Shown here: positions 25,251 to 33,370 of the stretch, piece after piece
Numbering within the stretch: the stretch's first letter is position 1
Layout: each line of letters starts with the position of its first letter
Assembly (NCBI GenBank): GCA_023429825.1
Contig: JAEZDC010000007.1
Coordinates: 1-47,029, forward strand
Direction: 5' to 3'
Source of the DNA: Bacteroidota bacterium
GTDB lineage: Bacteria > Bacteroidota > Bacteroidia > Chitinophagales > Chitinophagaceae
DNA: 47,029 bases
Position numbers and translations under genes: made by a program
The notes under the pieces: generated by a model
What the model was told of the DNA's origin: nothing
Seen by the model: the letters and a program-made list of their open reading frames with translations, nothing else
Database searches by the model: none

Positions 25251-26189
25251 ATGCAAACGAAATCTCTTTACATGAAAAGCCTGCTGTGTGTGTTCAGCTT
25301 ATTGCTGCTCACCTTATTTACATCTGCACAAACAGTAATTGGTAAATGGTATGGCATAGGCAATGCGAACTTTCACGGGAGCAATGATAATTACCTCATT
25401 GAAATGATACTTGAACAAAAAGGCACTGCTGTAAGCGGCGAGTTCAATTATTATTTTAAAAATGCTTTTTTTCCTAATAAAATTTCCGGCAGCTTCGATA
25501 AAAAATCCAGGAAGCTTTATATAAAAACAACTCCAATCACTTACTTCCGTTCGGCCGCAGTAAATGGTGTTGAATGTGCGATGAGTGGTGATTTTACTTT
25601 GATCGCTTCACGAGCTGAAACTTCTTTGTCAGGTAAGTTCAGTAGTTCAGATTTCTATGCATATACCTGCCCCGAGATATTGATGAATCTTAAACTTTCA
25701 AAAGAAGAAACAAGTTTAGAAGAGTATGTTGAGGATAATCGGAAGGAAGAAACGATCACTCCGGAAAAGAAAGAGATCACTACAGCTGTAATACCTGTTG
25801 AAGTAAAAGAAAACATTTTAGATTTCAAGAAAAGAAGAATTGAAGAAGCTGCGAACATAGAAGTAGAATCTTCTCAACTCTCTGTTCAGCTATATGATAA
25901 TGGACAAGTGGATATGGATTCTGTAAGCCTGTACTACAATAATAAACTCCTGGTGCAAAAAGAACAGCTTACTGTAAAAGGTTTACGTTTTACGATTAAT
26001 GTAGATTCATCTATAGTAAATGAGCTGAGTATGTTTGCAGAGAATCTTGGATTTATTCCACCCAATACGGCGTTAATGGTTATCTATGACGGGCAAAAAC
26101 GTTACGAGATCAATCTTACCAGTACACTGCAAACAAATGGTACAGTACGGATCAAAAAGAAAAAACCAAAAGGTGAATTTGATTTTTAG
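25251..26189 (+). CDS. Secreted two-domain protein of unknown function
   Basis: 312 residues with a signal peptide; a second ATG at 25272 would give a more compact leader (MKSLLCVFSLLLLTLFTSAQ). Residues about 30-150 look like a small beta-barrel (GKWYGIGNANFHG, GEFNYYFKNAFFPNKISGSFDKKSRKL, TSLSGKFSS), lipocalin-like in style. A charged linker at about 155-205 leads to a beta-rich C-terminal domain of about 100 residues (QLYDNGQVDMDSVSLYYNN, ENLGFIPPNTALMVIYDGQKRYEINLTS) that I recall from other secreted proteins of this order. TACCTTTC at 25200-25207 is a possible -7 element. No catalytic motif was recognised. Confidence 0.72.
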   Translation: MQTKSLYMKSLLCVFSLLLLTLFTSAQTVIGKWYGIGNANFHGSNDNYLIEMILEQKGTAVSGEFNYYFKNAFFPNKISGSFDKKSRKLYIKTTPITYFRSAAVNGVECAMSGDFTLIASRAETSLSGKFSSSDFYAYTCPEILMNLKLSKEETSLEEYVEDNRKEETITPEKKEITTAVIPVEVKENILDFKKRRIEEAANIEVESSQLSVQLYDNGQVDMDSVSLYYNNKLLVQKEQLTVKGLRFTINVDSSIVNELSMFAENLGFIPPNTALMVIYDGQKRYEINLTSTLQTNGTVRIKKKKPKGEFDF

Positions 26190-26246
26190 TAGAAAGCGCT
26201 TGTTGCATTTATTAATACAGCGGATGTACTTTGCTAAAATAATCCA

Positions 26247-26654
26247 ATGAAAAAACTCCTATCTATTCGCTACTCCCAAAGTGCGTTTGACTTTTCGATG
26301 CTGTTATTGAGATTGAGTTTCGGCTTATTGATGATCTCACAACACGGTATGTCTAAGCTCATGAATTTTTCAAAGATCGCAGGCACCTTTTATGACCCTA
26401 TGGGTATTGGAGGTAAATGGAGTTTGGTTCTCGTACTATTTGCGGAGGTCTTTTGTGCAATGTTCATCGTATTAGGTTTATTTACGAGGCTGGCAGTGAT
26501 CCCGCTTATTATAGTGATGTTAGTGGCTTTTTTCGGAAGGAATAATGGAGAGGTTGCAGGTGGAGAAACAGCGCTGCTATATATGACCGCATATTTAGTG
26601 CTGCTTTTCTGTGGCCCCGGCCGCGTGAGTGTTGATGGAATGATCAAAAAATAA
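26247..26654 (+). CDS. DoxX-family membrane protein
   Basis: 135 residues with four predicted membrane helices and the family patterns LLRLSFGLLMISQHGMSKLMNF, GGKWSLVLVLFAEVFCAMFIVLGLFTRLAVIPLIIVMLVAFF and ALLYMTAYLVLLFCGPGRVSVDG. The length is normal. Unlike the DoxX-like protein at 19244, it has no cysteine-rich tail. The thioesterase gene starts 18 bases downstream on the same strand, so the two are probably co-transcribed. The function of the family is poorly defined (redox or membrane-associated oxidoreductase complexes in some bacteria). Confidence 0.88.
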   Translation: MKKLLSIRYSQSAFDFSMLLLRLSFGLLMISQHGMSKLMNFSKIAGTFYDPMGIGGKWSLVLVLFAEVFCAMFIVLGLFTRLAVIPLIIVMLVAFFGRNNGEVAGGETALLYMTAYLVLLFCGPGRVSVDGMIKK

Positions 26655-26672
26655 TAACTAAACCTATCAATC

Positions 26673-27086
26673 TTGTACGAGTCGTCAACACAGCTGAGAG
26701 TCCGCTATGCAGAAACTGATCAAATGAACGTGGTGTATTACGGAAATTATGCACAGTATTTCGAGGTAGGTCGTGTAGAAAGTATCAGGACTCTTGGAAT
26801 CAGTTATAAGGATTTAGAAGCCTCCGGAGTTATAATGCCTGTGGTGGAAATGCATGTGAAATATCTTCGTTCTGCACAATACGACGATCTGTTAACGATC
26901 AAAACAATCCTCAAAGAATTGCCAACCGATCACAGAATAGAGTTTTTCCAGGAAGTGTTTGATGAAGAGGGGAAATTGCTGACCAGTGGAAAAGTGGTTC
27001 TTTATTTTTTAGACGCTAAGACGAGGCAGCGTACAAACATCCCTGAAAACCTCCGGGCGAAACTTCAGCCATACTTTAAAAATTAA
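26673..27086 (+). CDS. Acyl-CoA thioesterase, YbgC/FadM hotdog family
   Basis: 137 residues of a single hotdog fold. The family signature RVRYAETDQMNVVYYGNYAQYFEVGR includes the catalytic aspartate D16 and the MN(V)VYYGNY helix start. Later strands EMHVKYLRSAQYDDLLTI and EFFQEVFDEEGKLLTSGKVVLYFLD are typical. It probably hydrolyses short acyl-CoA thioesters in the cytoplasm. The start must be the TTG at 26673: an in-frame stop lies at 26655 and the first internal ATG would delete the active site. Its stop overlaps the stop of the convergent gene. Confidence 0.9.
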   Translation: MYESSTQLRVRYAETDQMNVVYYGNYAQYFEVGRVESIRTLGISYKDLEASGVIMPVVEMHVKYLRSAQYDDLLTIKTILKELPTDHRIEFFQEVFDEEGKLLTSGKVVLYFLDAKTRQRTNIPENLRAKLQPYFKN

Positions 27087-27649
27087 GATGTAAGCCTGTT
27101 ATTGATTTGCCCATCGATCAATTTAAAAAGATGATACGGTTTATACGTTCGCCAATTGGGCAGATCCATCAGCTCTATATAGTAGTTAAGCTTTTTCTTC
27201 CTAAAATCATACTGTGTGGCTTCAGGCATATTTAAAGAAACGATCCATCCGTTATCGTCACTCACATCATCATACCACTCTTCGTAATATTCCCTGTCGC
27301 TGCTATGAAAATTGAGAACATTTTCACTGATCAGAATAAACTTGTTAATGCCTTCCTGCATCATAGGGTCTATTACATCCCGCTTAAGTGTCATGATATC
27401 ATTTTCGATTGCATCATTCCACTCTCCTATTAATTCTATCACCCCAAAGTTTAGTTCATAATCTACATAGATCACTTTTAAATAAAGCGTCTTGCTGCCA
27501 AAATCATCCCACTGCGGATGTATGTAAAAATTGTATACGGTTTGCGAATATTCAAACTCACTATGCACCCGTCCAAAGAAGGGTGATTTCGGATCTTCTT
27601 CCGATATATAAATATGCCTCCAGTTATAATATGGCTCTATCTCATGCAT
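27083..27649 (-). CDS. Conserved hypothetical protein
   Basis: 188 residues, no signal peptide or membrane helix, acidic and aromatic rich. Recognisable only as a Bacteroidota-type conserved unknown: MHEIEPYYNWRHIYISEEDPKSPFFGR, FYIHPQWDDFGSKTLYLKVIYVDYELNFGVIELIGEW, and NFHSSDREYYEEWYDD followed by WIVSLNMPEATQY. The invariant-looking opening (WRHIYISEEDPKSPF) and even spacing suggest a globular alpha/beta domain. It stands alone on the minus strand, and its stop codon overlaps that of the thioesterase gene (TTAA). No function can be given. Confidence 0.75.
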   Translation of the reverse strand: MHEIEPYYNWRHIYISEEDPKSPFFGRVHSEFEYSQTVYNFYIHPQWDDFGSKTLYLKVIYVDYELNFGVIELIGEWNDAIENDIMTLKRDVIDPMMQEGINKFILISENVLNFHSSDREYYEEWYDDVSDDNGWIVSLNMPEATQYDFRKKKLNYYIELMDLPNWRTYKPYHLFKLIDGQINNRLTS

Positions 27650-27784
27650 ATGGCAAAGTTCCTCTAATCAAGAATCCTTACAAAATTGAAACCAATGAAA
27701 CTGGCCTATTAAAATGTTATGTTTTATCGCAACATTTTTTAGGATTTATTTTCCTGAATACAATTTCCCGGGAGAAAAGCATAA

Positions 27785-27815
27785 TAAAAAATCCCGCCAG
27801 GTTCCTGGCGGGATT
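27785..27815 (-). terminator. Terminator of the sorting-domain protein gene
   Basis: Perfect 11-bp stem ATCCCGCCAGG/CCTGGCGGGAT with a 2-base loop, followed on the minus strand by TTTTT. It lies 19 bases after the stop codon. Confidence 0.9.
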
Positions 27816-27833
27816 ATACTGATCAAATAATAT

Positions 27834-29018
27834 TTATTGCACTACTACCTTATCTTGGTACACAGCCTTTCCATCTGTACTTAGCACTTTAACAAGATAC
27901 ATTCCTCCCGAAGTTGATCTGGGTAAATTCACTCTTTGATTTTGAACACCGGTTATATTAACAATATTATTCAACACCTTTCTACCGCTGACATCTGTGA
28001 GTTCAATTGTATACATTCCCGGAGTAACTTTTTCAAAATTTACATTAAAGAACCTGTTAGAAACAGGATTTGGATAAACAGATATCACGTTATTACCCCT
28101 TATTTCTTTGGGAGACTCCTTTTGAGTTATGGCTTCGGCATAGGCAATGTTGCCACCTGCAAGATCTGATGCATTCCAGACATCTGAGCCTTTCTTTGCC
28201 AAAACGGTAGCTTCTAATGTTCCCAGGTTTACACGGTAATAGTTTTCAGTCTGAGATGCACACGTTACCAGCACATCACCATTAGCATCTACTGCGGCAC
28301 CATTTACGGTATAGCTAGCAGGTAATCCTTTTACTGACCCGATAAACTCTGTAACACGTGTAGCAGGATTTACAACAAAAACATTTCCTCTCATGCTGAA
28401 TACATACAGGTTTCCATATGCATCAGCGATCATATCTCCTCCCCAACCTGTACATTGATTTTTAACAGAGAGACCGTTATTCTTTTTAGAATCAATTAAA
28501 GCACCAAGGTTGGTAACTGTTGGTTTTGCATCAGTAGTAAAACGAATTAAACTGCCTCCATCATTTGTCAGGGCATATCCATACCCGTCCGCAGCAATCA
28601 CCATCCGGGTGATCACGTTTGCTTCTATATGCTTGGCACCGGAATTGAAATTAGGATCAGCGTTAATAACTACAGTAGCTTCTTTAGTATTCAAATCAAA
28701 GTAGCGAAGCTCATCGCCACGCATATTAGTATAATAAAGTCTGTTGCGTTTGGAATCGTAGGCTGCAGCAGCAACGCCTGAATTGGTTGGTGATATACTT
28801 TCCTCGCCTCTCTTCCCTCCTATTATCTTCGCCTTTACCTGGGTCGATGGATCGAAGATCGTTCGTACCACTTCTCCTGTGCCGAGATCGATCTCCCGTA
28901 CAGTTACCCAATTATAAGTTCCTTTTACATCGCTGGTAATTGCGTAAGCTCTGTTATTCTGAGCCTGAGTGTTGAAGAAATAAAGACTAAGTGCAGAAAG
29001 TAAAATTGCTCTCTTCAT
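27834..29018 (-). CDS. Secreted beta-propeller-like protein with type IX (T9SS type A) sorting domain
   Basis: 394 residues. A signal peptide (cleavage near TQAQ) precedes an about 280-residue region of repeated four-strand blades (AAAYDSKRNRLYYTNMRGDELRYFDLNTKEATVV, MVIAADGYGYALTNDGGSLIRFTT, MIADAYGNLYVFSMRGNVFVVNPATR, AAVDANGDVLVTCA), a propeller layout. The last about 80 residues are a classic type A C-terminal domain: ISVYPNPVSNRFFNVNF, MYTIELTDVSGRKVLN, GMYLVKVLSTDGKAVYQDKVVV. It should be carried across the outer membrane by the type IX system and anchored or released. No T9SS component genes are in the window. It is monocistronic with a strong terminator. Confidence 0.9.
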   Translation of the reverse strand: MKRAILLSALSLYFFNTQAQNNRAYAITSDVKGTYNWVTVREIDLGTGEVVRTIFDPSTQVKAKIIGGKRGEESISPTNSGVAAAAYDSKRNRLYYTNMRGDELRYFDLNTKEATVVINADPNFNSGAKHIEANVITRMVIAADGYGYALTNDGGSLIRFTTDAKPTVTNLGALIDSKKNNGLSVKNQCTGWGGDMIADAYGNLYVFSMRGNVFVVNPATRVTEFIGSVKGLPASYTVNGAAVDANGDVLVTCASQTENYYRVNLGTLEATVLAKKGSDVWNASDLAGGNIAYAEAITQKESPKEIRGNNVISVYPNPVSNRFFNVNFEKVTPGMYTIELTDVSGRKVLNNIVNITGVQNQRVNLPRSTSGGMYLVKVLSTDGKAVYQDKVVVQ

Positions 29019-29071
29019 AAGCGGATTTTTAATGTGCTGAATGAATCCAAATTATGAAAAAAGCGGATACC

Positions 29072-29899
29072 TTATGCTTTAATTTTTTGAACGGAATCAA
29101 TGGCTTTTTTTACACTTCCATTTTGCAGCAGCAATTGTTTGGCTTCATCGTAATTAGTGAGATCAAGCTTTTCCATTAACATCTTCACACCTCTGTCAAC
29201 CAGCTTTTCGTTAGTGAGCTGCATGTTCACCATTTTATTATCCTCTACTCTACCCAATTGGATCATTACCGAAGTAGAGATCATATTGAGCACAAGCTTT
29301 TGAGCTGTTCCGCTCTTCATTCTTGTGCTCCCGGTAACAAATTCAGCTCCTACCACCACTTCAATAGGAAAATCAGCCGCGGCAGAAACCGGGGAATTTG
29401 GATTACAACTAATGCTTCCCGTTATGATCCCTTTTTCACGGCATTTATTTAAAGCACCTATTACATAAGGAGTAGTTCCACTCGCTGCAATTCCAACTAC
29501 CACATCTTTATCGCTAACAAAATGTTTTTCAAGATCGGTCCAACCTTGTTCCCAACTATCTTCTGCAAATTCAACCGCCTCCAGAATGGCTTTCTCACCA
29601 CCTGCGATCACACCAATCACTAATCCATGGGGTACTCCGTAAGTAGGAGGACATTCACTGGCGTCAACTATTCCTAATCTGCCACTTGTTCCTGCACCAA
29701 TGTAAAATAATCTTCCGCCTGCAAGCATTTTATCTGAAATAGCAGAAGCTAGTTTTTCTATTTGTGGAATTGCTCTTTCTACGGCAAGTGGTACGGTCTT
29801 ATCCTCTGCATTGATATTTTGCAGCAGTTCCTGTACTGACATCTTTTCCAGGTTCCTGTAAGATGAAGGTTGTTCCGTTACTTTTATAAATTCTCCCAT
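29072..29899 (-). CDS. murQ: N-acetylmuramic acid 6-phosphate etherase MurQ
   Basis: 275 residues from the ATG at 29899; ATG at 29905 and TTG at 29908 are alternative starts. MurQ removes the lactyl ether of MurNAc-6-phosphate to give GlcNAc-6-phosphate and lactate, a step in peptidoglycan recycling. It is one SIS domain with LFYIGAGTSGRLGIVDASECPPTYG, VVVGIAASGTTPYVIGAL, GSISCNPNSPVSAAADFPIEVVVGAEFVTGSTRMKSGTAQKLVLNMIST and a C-terminal helical part. Length is slightly below the usual near-300 residues. It begins 12 bases after the kinase gene ends, so the two form an operon that phosphorylates and then cleaves the amino sugar. Confidence 0.95.
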   Translation of the reverse strand: MGEFIKVTEQPSSYRNLEKMSVQELLQNINAEDKTVPLAVERAIPQIEKLASAISDKMLAGGRLFYIGAGTSGRLGIVDASECPPTYGVPHGLVIGVIAGGEKAILEAVEFAEDSWEQGWTDLEKHFVSDKDVVVGIAASGTTPYVIGALNKCREKGIITGSISCNPNSPVSAAADFPIEVVVGAEFVTGSTRMKSGTAQKLVLNMISTSVMIQLGRVEDNKMVNMQLTNEKLVDRGVKMLMEKLDLTNYDEAKQLLLQNGSVKKAIDSVQKIKA

Positions 29900-29911
29900 T
29901 AGCATCAAGAT

Positions 29912-30757
29912 TTAGTTAGCTCCCCTATGAAAATCTATCAATCCTTCCATCGGGTTCTTTAATACTGTTCCTAATTCCAATTCGTACGTTCCGCAAAGGT
30001 CTTGTAAAACATCTTTGAAACCAAAGGCAATGCTGCCCACAAAATTTACAGGCAATGTCCAGGTTTCGCGGTATTTGTATAAATGATTAAAGAAAAAATC
30101 ATTCAAACCATCTTCAATGATATTTTCTATCATATAATGTCCGCGGTTTTCAGCAAGAAAGATAGCAAACGAAGCAAGATACCTGTTTGCCAAGGGCTTC
30201 TTATATACGTTTTCCAGGATCTCCATAGGTGTTGTTACAAACTTCGCATCAAACCTCGATCGCAGGTCCTCATCAAAAGTGTTGTAGAGATAGTATTGAA
30301 TAACTTTTTTACCGAGGTACGCCCCGCTTCCTTCATCTCCTAAAACATAGCCGATGCCAGGACTATTCTTTACTATCTTCTGCCCATCATAATAACAACT
30401 ATTACTTCCTGTTCCTAAAATGCAGGCAATTCCTTTTGTATTGCCACATAAAGACCTGGCCGCAGCCATTAGGTCGTGAGTAGCCTCGATTTTAGCTGAT
30501 AGAAATAATTTCTTTAATGCACCCTTTAACAACTTTACATTGTTTGGATTTGCAAGACCCGTTCCGTAGTAATACACCTCTTCTATCTCAACCTTTAGTT
30601 TCGGAAGAAGTTCCTTTTGTATTAATTCAATAATTTGTTCAGCATTTAAAAAGTAAGGGCTTATGCCCTGAGTAGTAATGATCTTTTTCTTTCCATTGTT
30701 CAGCAAACACCATTCGCATTTTGTAGCGCCGCTATCAGCAATTAATTTAACTGGCAT
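29912..30757 (-). CDS. N-acetylglucosamine/N-acetylmuramate kinase (BadF/BadG ATPase family)
   Basis: 281 residues of an actin-like ATPase fold. The phosphate-1 loop is LIADSGATKCEWCLL, and the phosphate-2 and adenosine motifs are ACILGTGSNSCYYDG and GIGYVLGDEGSGAYLGKK, as in GlcNAc kinase and in MurK, which phosphorylates both MurNAc and GlcNAc. It is followed by murQ in the same unit, so MurNAc is the likely substrate: kinase makes MurNAc-6-phosphate and MurQ cleaves it. This replaces the PTS route used in enteric bacteria. Cytoplasmic. The 188 bases upstream are divergent with the S41 protease gene. Confidence 0.88.
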   Translation of the reverse strand: MPVKLIADSGATKCEWCLLNNGKKKIITTQGISPYFLNAEQIIELIQKELLPKLKVEIEEVYYYGTGLANPNNVKLLKGALKKLFLSAKIEATHDLMAAARSLCGNTKGIACILGTGSNSCYYDGQKIVKNSPGIGYVLGDEGSGAYLGKKVIQYYLYNTFDEDLRSRFDAKFVTTPMEILENVYKKPLANRYLASFAIFLAENRGHYMIENIIEDGLNDFFFNHLYKYRETWTLPVNFVGSIAFGFKDVLQDLCGTYELELGTVLKNPMEGLIDFHRGAN

Positions 30758-30917
30758 ATTTATTCTTTTTCAATTGAGCGCAACGCCAAAGCTCAGAATA
30801 TATGGTTATAAAAAAAATGATTCATCTCAGCCGATAATACTACCGCGGTATTCACCACTTATCACCGTTATCAGGCTTACAATAAACTTGTAAACTAATC
30901 AGCTATCGAACTTCAAT

Positions 30918-30925
30918 TATCTTCG
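30918..30925 (+). promoter_or_regulatory. Candidate -7 element of the S41 protease gene (TATCTTCG)
   Basis: One mismatch to TAnnTTTG, 28 bases before the ATG at 30954. Similar octamers TATCTTCA (before accD and before the DoxX-like gene), TATCTTTA (38550, before kdgK) and TATCTTTT (16874) occur at comparable places, which supports a TATCTTYR-like variant in this genome. Confidence 0.4.
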
Positions 30926-30953
30926 CGGCTCAAGATACAAAGAAGTGATTTTT

Positions 30954-32534
30954 ATGGGAAGTAAAAAACTGCAGGTTTGGTTGCCGATACTTTTTGCGCT
31001 GGTGATGATACTGGGTATGTCTATTGGCTTCAAGCTGAGAGAGAACGCAGGCGCAATGAGTTTTTTTAAGATCAGCAAACAAACTCCTGTACAGGAAGTA
31101 TTGGAATTGATAGATGCCAGGTACGTGGATAAACTTACTAATGACAGTCTTTCCCAAACCGCTATCGAACAAATTTTAGAAAAACTAGACCCACACTCAG
31201 TTTATATCCCTGCTTCCGATCTCAAATATGCCAATGAAGATCTAGAAGGAAACTTCGAAGGTATCGGTGTAGAGTTCCAGGTATTTTATGACACAGTGAA
31301 TGTGGTAAATGTTTTGAAAGATGGCCCTTCTTTCAAAGCAGGTTTGCAGGTAGGCGACAAGATTGTAAAAGTGAATGATACGATCAACCTGGTAAAGTCT
31401 AATCCTGAAAAGATAAGGAGATCACTTAGGGGCCCGCGGGGAAGTGAAGTGAAGGTTACTATTGTTAGGTCGGGCCAGCTAAAAAACTTTACGATCAGCA
31501 GGGGAACTATTCCGCTCCCTGCAGTAGATGCAGCGTACATCATTCAGCCCAAAACCGGTTATATTCATTTGGGAAAGTTTTCTGAAACCGCTTATGAAGA
31601 GTTCATGCAATCATTAGAAAAGCTACAGAAATCAGGAATTGACAAACTTATCCTCGATCTTAGGGGAAACGGGGGTGGATTCATGAAAGAAGCTGTACAA
31701 ATAGCGGATGAATTCTTGGACGATGATAAATTGATCGTTTATACGCAAGGCAATCATGTAAAAAAACAGGAGGAAAGAGCCAGAAGAGAAGGGTTATTTG
31801 AAAAAGGCAAACTTGTGATTCTGATAGATGAAACTTCTGCCTCTGCAAGTGAGGTGTTAGCCGGTGCCTTACAGGATTGGGATCGGGCAACCATTGCCGG
31901 ACGCAGAAGCTTTGGAAAGGGACTGGTACAGGAACAATATCAATTAAGTGATGGTTCGGCTTTGAGGCTTACTGTAGCCCGTTATTACACTCCTTTAGGT
32001 CGTAATATTCAAAAGCCTTATACACAAGGGAGGGCTAAGTACGAGGAGGAATTGATGGAAAGATATCATAACGGCGAAGTGGTATACGGTGATACTTCCA
32101 AACATCAAACGCAGCCTTATAAAACACCTGGTGGCAGAACTGTTTACGGAGGAGGTGGTATTACGCCTGATGTGTTTGTAGGAGCTGATTCCGGCCAGAT
32201 GGATAAAACAATTGCTTCGTTATACAGGAAAGGAACCTTAAGCAACTTCATTTACAACTATTATGTAGCCAACTTATCCATGTTTAATAAATTCAAAGAC
32301 CCGATCTCCTTTTCAAAGCAATTTGATTTTGGCGAGACGCAATGGACAGCATTAAAAAACTTTGCTGCTAAGGATTCTATTCAGCTCGATAATGTATCTC
32401 TAACTGATAAATCAGAAACGCTTCAAAGGATGGAAATGCTCATGGCAAGACAGATATGGCGAAGTGAAGGTTATTACCAGGTCTATAACCAAACTGATAA
32501 AGCCATAAAAAAAGCTTTGGACATATTAAAATAA
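30954..32534 (+). CDS. C-terminal processing peptidase, S41 family
   Basis: 526 residues from the ATG at 30954; a GTG three codons upstream is less likely. An N-terminal membrane anchor (VWLPILFALVMILGMSIGF) exports the rest to the periplasm. A helical segment (VQEVLELIDARYVD...LEKLDPHSVYI) precedes a PDZ domain at about 90-170 (GIGVEFQVF...VVNVLKDGPSFKAGLQVGDKIVKVND) and the S41 protease core. The Ser-Lys dyad is complete: S297 in TSASASEV and K322 in SFGKGLVQ, 25 apart as in Prc/CtpA. The C-terminal about 140 residues are an extra helical region. It probably trims envelope proteins. It is a single gene, divergent from the amino-sugar kinase. Confidence 0.93.
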   Translation: MGSKKLQVWLPILFALVMILGMSIGFKLRENAGAMSFFKISKQTPVQEVLELIDARYVDKLTNDSLSQTAIEQILEKLDPHSVYIPASDLKYANEDLEGNFEGIGVEFQVFYDTVNVVNVLKDGPSFKAGLQVGDKIVKVNDTINLVKSNPEKIRRSLRGPRGSEVKVTIVRSGQLKNFTISRGTIPLPAVDAAYIIQPKTGYIHLGKFSETAYEEFMQSLEKLQKSGIDKLILDLRGNGGGFMKEAVQIADEFLDDDKLIVYTQGNHVKKQEERARREGLFEKGKLVILIDETSASASEVLAGALQDWDRATIAGRRSFGKGLVQEQYQLSDGSALRLTVARYYTPLGRNIQKPYTQGRAKYEEELMERYHNGEVVYGDTSKHQTQPYKTPGGRTVYGGGGITPDVFVGADSGQMDKTIASLYRKGTLSNFIYNYYVANLSMFNKFKDPISFSKQFDFGETQWTALKNFAAKDSIQLDNVSLTDKSETLQRMEMLMARQIWRSEGYYQVYNQTDKAIKKALDILK

Positions 32535-32654
32535 AAATATTATCTTGTCGTTTCTATAATCAAAGGCACTCAACCTAAGACAGGAAAGAACCAAGACTAA
32601 ACTTTCACCTTCAGATCAATCCCGGTAATTCACTCATATTTTGTCTTGTTTAAT

Positions 32655-32855
32655 ATGGAAAAGATTTACATCCGGAGAAAGAACCAGGTAATTTCTGGTC
32701 CTTACCAAATCTCCCACCTTCAAACTGCCGGTTTAAATGCCAGTGATAAGGTATGGTATGAAGGCTTGCCTAACTGGACACCTGTTTCGCAGGTAGATTT
32801 CCTTAGAAGATCTGCCGTAAAGGGTTCATTATTCAGAAGAATGTTCGGCAAGTAA
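32655..32855 (+). CDS. Small GYF_2 (DUF4339) domain protein
   Basis: 66 residues from the ATG at 32655; a TTG three codons earlier is possible. The whole chain is one GYF_2-like module: KIYIRRKNQVISGPYQISHLQTAGLNASDKVWYEGLPNWTPVSQV, where GPY, the D..VW.EG turn and the W..V end are the family hallmarks. A short basic tail (LFRRMFGK) follows. Usually this module is attached to membrane domains; here it stands alone and could bind a partner peptide or membrane. The 120 bases upstream hold nothing recognisable. Confidence 0.75.
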   Translation: MEKIYIRRKNQVISGPYQISHLQTAGLNASDKVWYEGLPNWTPVSQVDFLRRSAVKGSLFRRMFGK

Positions 32856-32945
32856 CATCCCGCCTATACTCCCCAGCACCGCAATGGGGCCAGTTACTCA
32901 TTTGTGTTAAGAGGTTATAAAATGTGATGAAGAGTTTGTTATGAA

Positions 32946-32984
32946 CTACAAACTTCGTAGATTGCATTACGAAAACAATCGTAA
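32946..32984. promoter_or_regulatory. Two dyads ahead of the BlaI-like gene, candidate autoregulatory operators
   Basis: CTACAAACTTCGTAG (32946-32960) is a 15-base pseudo-palindrome and TTACGAAAACAATCGTAA (32967-32984) has perfect 6-base arms. Their centres are about 22 bases apart, two helical turns, and the second ends one base before the ATG at 32986. BlaI/MecI repressors bind TACA/TGTA-type dyads at their own promoters. Confidence 0.55.
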
Positions 32985-32985
32985 C

Positions 32986-33366
32986 ATGAGTACTAAACAA
33001 ATTAAGCCTACAGAAAGCGAGCTGGAAATCCTCCAGGTATTGTGGGACAAAGGCCAGGCCACTGTGAGAGAAGTTCACGAGGAGCTTTCTGCGATAAAGG
33101 ATTCAGGCTATACCACTACCCTCAAATTGATGCAGATCATGTTTGAAAAAGGTATAGTGAAGAGAGACGATAGCAACAAGACCCATATTTATGAAGCGAA
33201 TGTGAGCCGTGAAAGCACACAAAATCAACTGATGGGCAAAATGGTAGATTCATTATTCGGAGGTTCTTCAGCACAGTTAGTAATGCAGGCTCTGGGTAAC
33301 ACTAAGGTGAGCAATGAAGAACTCGATGAAATCCAAAAAATGCTAGACAACCTGAAAAACAAGTAA
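32986..33366 (+). CDS. BlaI/MecI-family transcriptional repressor
   Basis: 126 residues from the ATG at 32986 (MSTKQIKPTESELEILQVLW). The open frame goes 15 codons farther, but that part coincides with two operator-like dyads, so the downstream start is chosen. The N-terminal winged helix reads ESELEILQVLWDKGQATVREVHEELS with recognition segment DSGYTTTLKLMQIMFEKGIVKRDDSNKTHIYEA; a C-terminal dimerisation helix follows (SNEELDEIQKMLDNL). It lies 4 bases upstream of a BlaR1-type membrane peptidase, the usual partner that cleaves the repressor. The target genes are probably itself and the peptidase; others are unknown. Confidence 0.93.
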   Translation: MSTKQIKPTESELEILQVLWDKGQATVREVHEELSAIKDSGYTTTLKLMQIMFEKGIVKRDDSNKTHIYEANVSRESTQNQLMGKMVDSLFGGSSAQLVMQALGNTKVSNEELDEIQKMLDNLKNK

Positions 33367-33370
33367 TCTT

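Noticed and set aside
32941..32985. 15-residue N-terminal extension of the BlaI-like repressor
   Set aside because: The segment holds two operator-like dyads, and MSTKQIKPTESELEIL is the usual family start.
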